Positions 60,703-64,000 of a stretch of 64,000 nucleotides of DNA are shown here, piece by piece. The stretch spans positions 16,929,296-16,993,295 of the forward strand of contig OX637292.1 in the NCBI GenBank assembly GCA_951799445.1, in the 5' to 3' direction. The first letter of the stretch is position 1, and the number at the start of each line of letters is the position of its first letter. Below the pieces are notes generated by a model, which was not told the DNA's origin, searched no databases, and was given only the letters and a program-made list of their open reading frames with translations. This DNA comes from Pseudisothecium myosuroides (Eukaryota > Streptophyta > Bryopsida > Hypnales > Lembophyllaceae). A program made the position numbers and the translations under genes.

Positions 60703-61216
60703 GATGACACTCTCTAGCTATTGAAAAACTCTTCTACTTCCAAAATGTTGGACATAGCTTCAGTGAGCACCTTTGAATTTTTTGATTGTTGAGCTGATTG
60801 TTGGGCAACTCGGAGTAGAAATTCTTCTTTTCTAGGACCCGTTCTAGCCTAATTGCCTTTAAGATATTGATAATACTTGAACATTTGCATGAAGGCTCTT
60901 ATATAGTCGTCAACAGTGGCAATGTTTCCGCAAGCTCAGATTCACTAAGATTCTGAAATTACAAAGCCAAAATGCTTCTCAATCACTTATGACTTCTTGG
61001 ATCAATATGAAATTTTAACCACAAAAACTAGACTAGTATGCACAACTTTTACAACAAAAATGATTGAAAACGAACCATATATGAAGAAGTTATGAGCCGC
61101 CGAAGTTCACTATGATACAAAAATGTCTGGATTTTGAACTTTGAATTGCTCTCAAACATTCAAAATAGCTTGGATTGACATGAAAATTTTACCTCAATAA
61201 CTAGACCTTAACCCCT

Positions 61217-61477
61217 TTAGGATGCTGCAAGCCTGTTTGGACCATAGTTTCTTGTATTCCAGGGTTTTGGGATCCTTCCCTGTTGTATTTGCAGAAACAC
61301 ATTATAAAGAGATTGTGGACATAGTTGTGAAGAGTGTGGAAAAAAAATTATAAAAAAAAAATACATATTATAGTCATGTGGACTATGCGGAAGGTGGTAT
61401 TCTACGTATTCCTTGAAGGCTCTGTGGCATTTCTTGCAAAAGTACCATCGGCTGGGTATTTGTATGTTTCTGTACAT
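61217..61477 (-). pseudogene. Fragment with a zinc-finger-like C-x2-C motif
   Basis: An 86-codon frame begins MYRNIQIPSRWYFCKKCHRAF and continues with EYVEYHLPHSPH. The FCKKC and two following His could form a small zinc finger. It lies upstream of and on the same strand as the relic at 59087-60702, so it may be another exon of that element. Its second half is low complexity (Phe/Ile-rich). Weak support. Confidence 0.3.
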
Positions 61478-61699
61478 CTTCAGATAGGGTAACCGGTACT
61501 ATAGGTCACAAAGCAGTTACCCTAAAGTAGCTCAGCTAACAAGTCCCTAGATTAGGGAATAGAAGCTGTGGCATCGGATTTGGCACGCGTTGGGTTTTTG
61601 GGTTTTTTTAATGAAGGTTCGCATTGCTTGAAGGGAGCTTTTAGTTTTGTTTAGTGTATATTGCATTGTCAAGACATTGTATAAGAGCTCGCACTGGAG

Positions 61700-62630
61700 G
61701 CGACTGCAGATGGGGACTGCATTTTGAACAACAAGAAGTTTGAACCACAATGGGGGAAACCGTGGAAGTTGGTTTGCATAAATTGCATTTGCAACGTTGG
61801 GTTCCTCGGAAACGAGTGGATATCAGTGAATTCAAAAGGTGTGCACTACCACTACAGAAATCACCGTTGTCACCCAAATTTTTCATGGAAAGTATACAGA
61901 ATTGCGCAGACAGTGAAGAACTTAGTCACACAGGAGTCGAAGAAGCTATTCGACATTGGATGCGGCAACAAGGGCAATCGGAGGCGACGTCGACAAAGAT
62001 AGTAGCAATGCTGCACCGACAGTGCCTGCTATTGGAGCCGCGGCCAAAGACTTGGAATCATAGACGAAAATTTGCAGAGGACGAACCCTGCCGATACTTG
62101 TAGTATCGCCATGCGACAAAACTCTAGGATTGGAAGGAGAGACATTACTTCCCCGAATTTGTGACCGCTCTCCTGAAAAAACACTTCTTCCCAAGTCCAA
62201 GTGAAGAAAATGAAGCAACGCGCCAGGGCACGATTAACGATGATGCCAAAGTCCATAAGAGTGGGGCAGTCGGTGCCACCAACACCACCAATGTCACGAG
62301 TAACATCCGATATGGTGGGAGTACTTCTCTTCTCCAATCATCCTCCGGTAAGCTTCGACCAAGTTCTCCAGCAATTTTTATAATTCTAGGAAAAAAATGT
62401 TTTAAATCATCAAGGCATGGAATTTGAGGTACATGTTTACATTGGTGCTCATTTTCTTAAAAGTTGTTTAATGCATACACTTCTCGTTACTGTCCACGGG
62501 GATTACACTTTTCCCGTGCAAATGTCCAGGTGACAACATCGATAAACAAGGCCACAACCAACCTGTTGAGCTTCGCCAAAGTTGTCATGCAGGAGAACAT
62601 CGTCGCAGATTGTGGGCGCTAGATTACCCA
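61700..62630 (+). pseudogene. GC-richer coding-like relic, frames interrupted
   Basis: Several plus-strand frames hand over to each other without a full open frame: a basic stretch ending KGNRRRRRQR at 62002, a stretch with PTVPAIGAAAKDL at about 62014-62055, ILVVSPCDKTLGLEGETLLP at about 62095-62153, and a final exon-like piece after TGTCCAG at 62531 (VTTSINKATTNLLSFAKVV, ending CGR and a stop at about 62622). Frame changes and stops lie between. It looks like the remains of a retroelement gag-like gene or a spliced gene, but I recognise no domain. Confidence 0.3.
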
Positions 62631-62735
62631 CCCTTGGTAATAAAGCGAACACGACCAGGTTCTTAGCTTTTATCCACTTTTTAATTTAAGGGGGTGTTAT
62701 AAGCACGGTCCACTGTGCCTTCCAAGCAATGGATC
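62600..62735 (-). repeat. Conserved 3' block of the repeated unit, copy C (inverted)
   Basis: On the minus strand it reads ATCCATTGCTTGGAAGGCAC, then AGTGGACCG, GAACCTGGTCG, CAAGGGTGGGTAA and GCGCCCACAA, in the same order and spacing as 15934-16052. It lies about 940 bp downstream of the short exon at 63674-63733, as block B lies 750-960 bp downstream of its short exon. Confidence 0.65.
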
Positions 62736-62994
62736 TTTTTGCTAACGTTTCCTAAGTGTCGTGGATGGGCAAAAAAAATGCCTAGAGATGCATGCGGTGA
62801 CTTTCAAGCTAACTGCCAATGATCAGGGGTTGCGGTGATTTAACGGTGAAATTCTAACTTTTTCACTATCTATCCTATGTCTAGGATTGACTGGATAGTT
62901 GGCGTCATTTCTAACGTCCCTAACTATGTGAAATGAGAACCCCTATGTTCCTTCTATGAATCCCTAAGACTATCTTTGGTTATATAACATTCCA

Positions 62995-63600
62995 CCTGGA
63001 AATTCTACTTCGAAAGACTAACCCTAAATTTTAACTTCTACACTGAATTTTGACTTCTAAATGTAACTCTAGATTTTTACTCCTTTGACTTAATTCTAAA
63101 TTTTAACCTCCAAGTTTGACTCTATGTTTTAACTTTTAACTAAGTTTTTACTTCTAAACTATGCTAAAATTTACCCTTTGAATTTAACTCTATGTTTTCA
63201 CTTTTATTTTCAAGGTTTTTACTTCTAAACTACTCTAAATTTTACCCTTTGAATTTAATTCTATGTTTTGACTCTTAACTCTAACATTTTACTTTCAAAA
63301 CTAATCTCAATTTTTAACTTCTAGATTTGACCCTACGTTTTCACTTTTGACTGTAGATTTTCTACTTCTAAGAACTAACTCTAAAATTTATCTTTGACCT
63401 CTAACTTTTTACATCCACTTTCAACTTTGAATTCTACTATCTAATTTTTTACTTCAAGTTTTAACCCTAAATTTTGACCCCTAATTTTAACTCCACTTCT
63501 CAATTTCACTCTAATTTTTGCCTTATAAATCTAAACCTAAATTTTACTCCCTAATTTATGAACTTCTAAATCTAACTGCTAACCTATTCTAGCTAATCAC
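62995..63600. repeat. Degenerate ~20-bp tandem repeat
   Basis: About 28 imperfect units of the form TAACTCTAAATTTTnACTTC with TAAATTTGAC-type variants. It lies in the presumed intron of the inverted unit, as the TTAG-rich stretch at 15030-15110 does in copy B. Confidence 0.75.
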
Positions 63601-63673
63601 GGGCTACGGCCTAATCAAGGAAATCAAGGAAAATAATTAGGAGAAAATGCCAAAGATTAGGTTAATGGCTTAC

Positions 63674-63733
63674 CTTATCGTTGCTAGTGTTGGAAATAAC
63701 CTCATCCACATGTCCATGTGCATCCTCGTCCAT
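63674..63733 (-). other. Short ATG exon with splice donor, copy C of repeated unit
   Basis: The minus-strand ATG at 63733 opens 20 codons (MDEDAHGHVDEVISNTSNDK) and stops at the donor AAG|GTAAGC in phase 0. It is acid-rich, like copies A and B. The upstream promoter block, if present, lies beyond the window end. Confidence 0.45.
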
Positions 63734-64000
63734 AGTACTCCCTTGGTTATTTCTTTTCTTTTCAAAGCTCATCACTTATTTTAAAAAATATTACTCTTTT
63801 TAGAATCTAACCTCTTTCCTTCCCCCCCCCTTTTTTTTCTCTTTTCTTCTTCTACAATACTACTATTCCATCAAGTATATTGATGGCATGCTTGCAACTC
63901 GAACTCCAAAACCCAAGACAATTCATAGTCTCTCCTACCCCCTTACGCCTTCCTACTTTTTGTCATACTAATCTTTCTTTTAATGGTCACCAAGCTTTCC

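Noticed and set aside
61946..62337. Minus-strand frames of 90 and 102 codons
   Set aside because: No domain; antisense to the equally weak plus-strand relic; kept only as a note on the GC-richer patch.

Overview
The window is nuclear DNA of a land plant. The evidence is intron-rich genes with plant-type splice sites, telo-box motifs (AAACCCTAA) near gene 5' ends, and orthologs of plant proteins. Long AT-rich intergenic DNA, orthologs that are recognisable but diverged from Arabidopsis, and TTAA-flanked elements of piggyBac type suggest a non-flowering plant such as a bryophyte. That assignment is inference. No rRNA, tRNA, CRISPR or bacterial-type structure was recognised.

Four confident gene models, one of them present twice, were rebuilt exon by exon with reading phase checked at every junction. 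(1) 1164-4859, minus: a RING protein of the CNOT4-like C4C4 type, three exons. (2) 23949-24804, plus, and its mirror copy 30725-31580, minus: a small two-exon protein with an acidic tail and a C-terminal CVIQ CaaX box. (3) 37230-44169, minus: an organellar exoribonuclease of the RNase II/R family (RNR1-like), 14 exons, including one GC-AG intron. (4) 50842-55549, minus: the m6A RNA methyltransferase MTA (METTL3 ortholog), 8 exons, with the DPPW catalytic motif. Genes 3 and 4 and gene 1 are ordinary housekeeping loci. They are not an operon and no functional coupling is implied beyond two of them acting on RNA.

Layout: 0-5.3 kb RING gene. 5.3-7 kb dispersed repeats, including a complete 925-bp TTAA element. 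7.5-16.1 kb two tandem copies of an unrecognised transcription-unit-like element (TATA promoter block, short ATG exon with phase-0 donor, hairpin motifs, 3' block). 16-21.8 kb AT-rich, mostly decayed elements. 21.8-33.75 kb a large inverted repeat (arms about 4.0 kb and almost identical, spacer 3.6 kb) carrying the two CaaX genes in convergent orientation. 33.8-36.7 kb a MITE and a TTAA element nested inside another. 37.2-44.2 kb RNR1-like gene. 44.5-46.6 kb a cluster of MITEs. 46.6-50.8 kb AT-rich with one promoter-block relic. 50.8-55.6 kb MTA. 55.9-64 kb elements and broken coding relics, ending in a third, inverted copy of the short-exon element.

The most notable signals are the near-perfect gene-bearing palindrome, the repeated short-exon element family, and the piggyBac-like TTAA family with a clear nested insertion.
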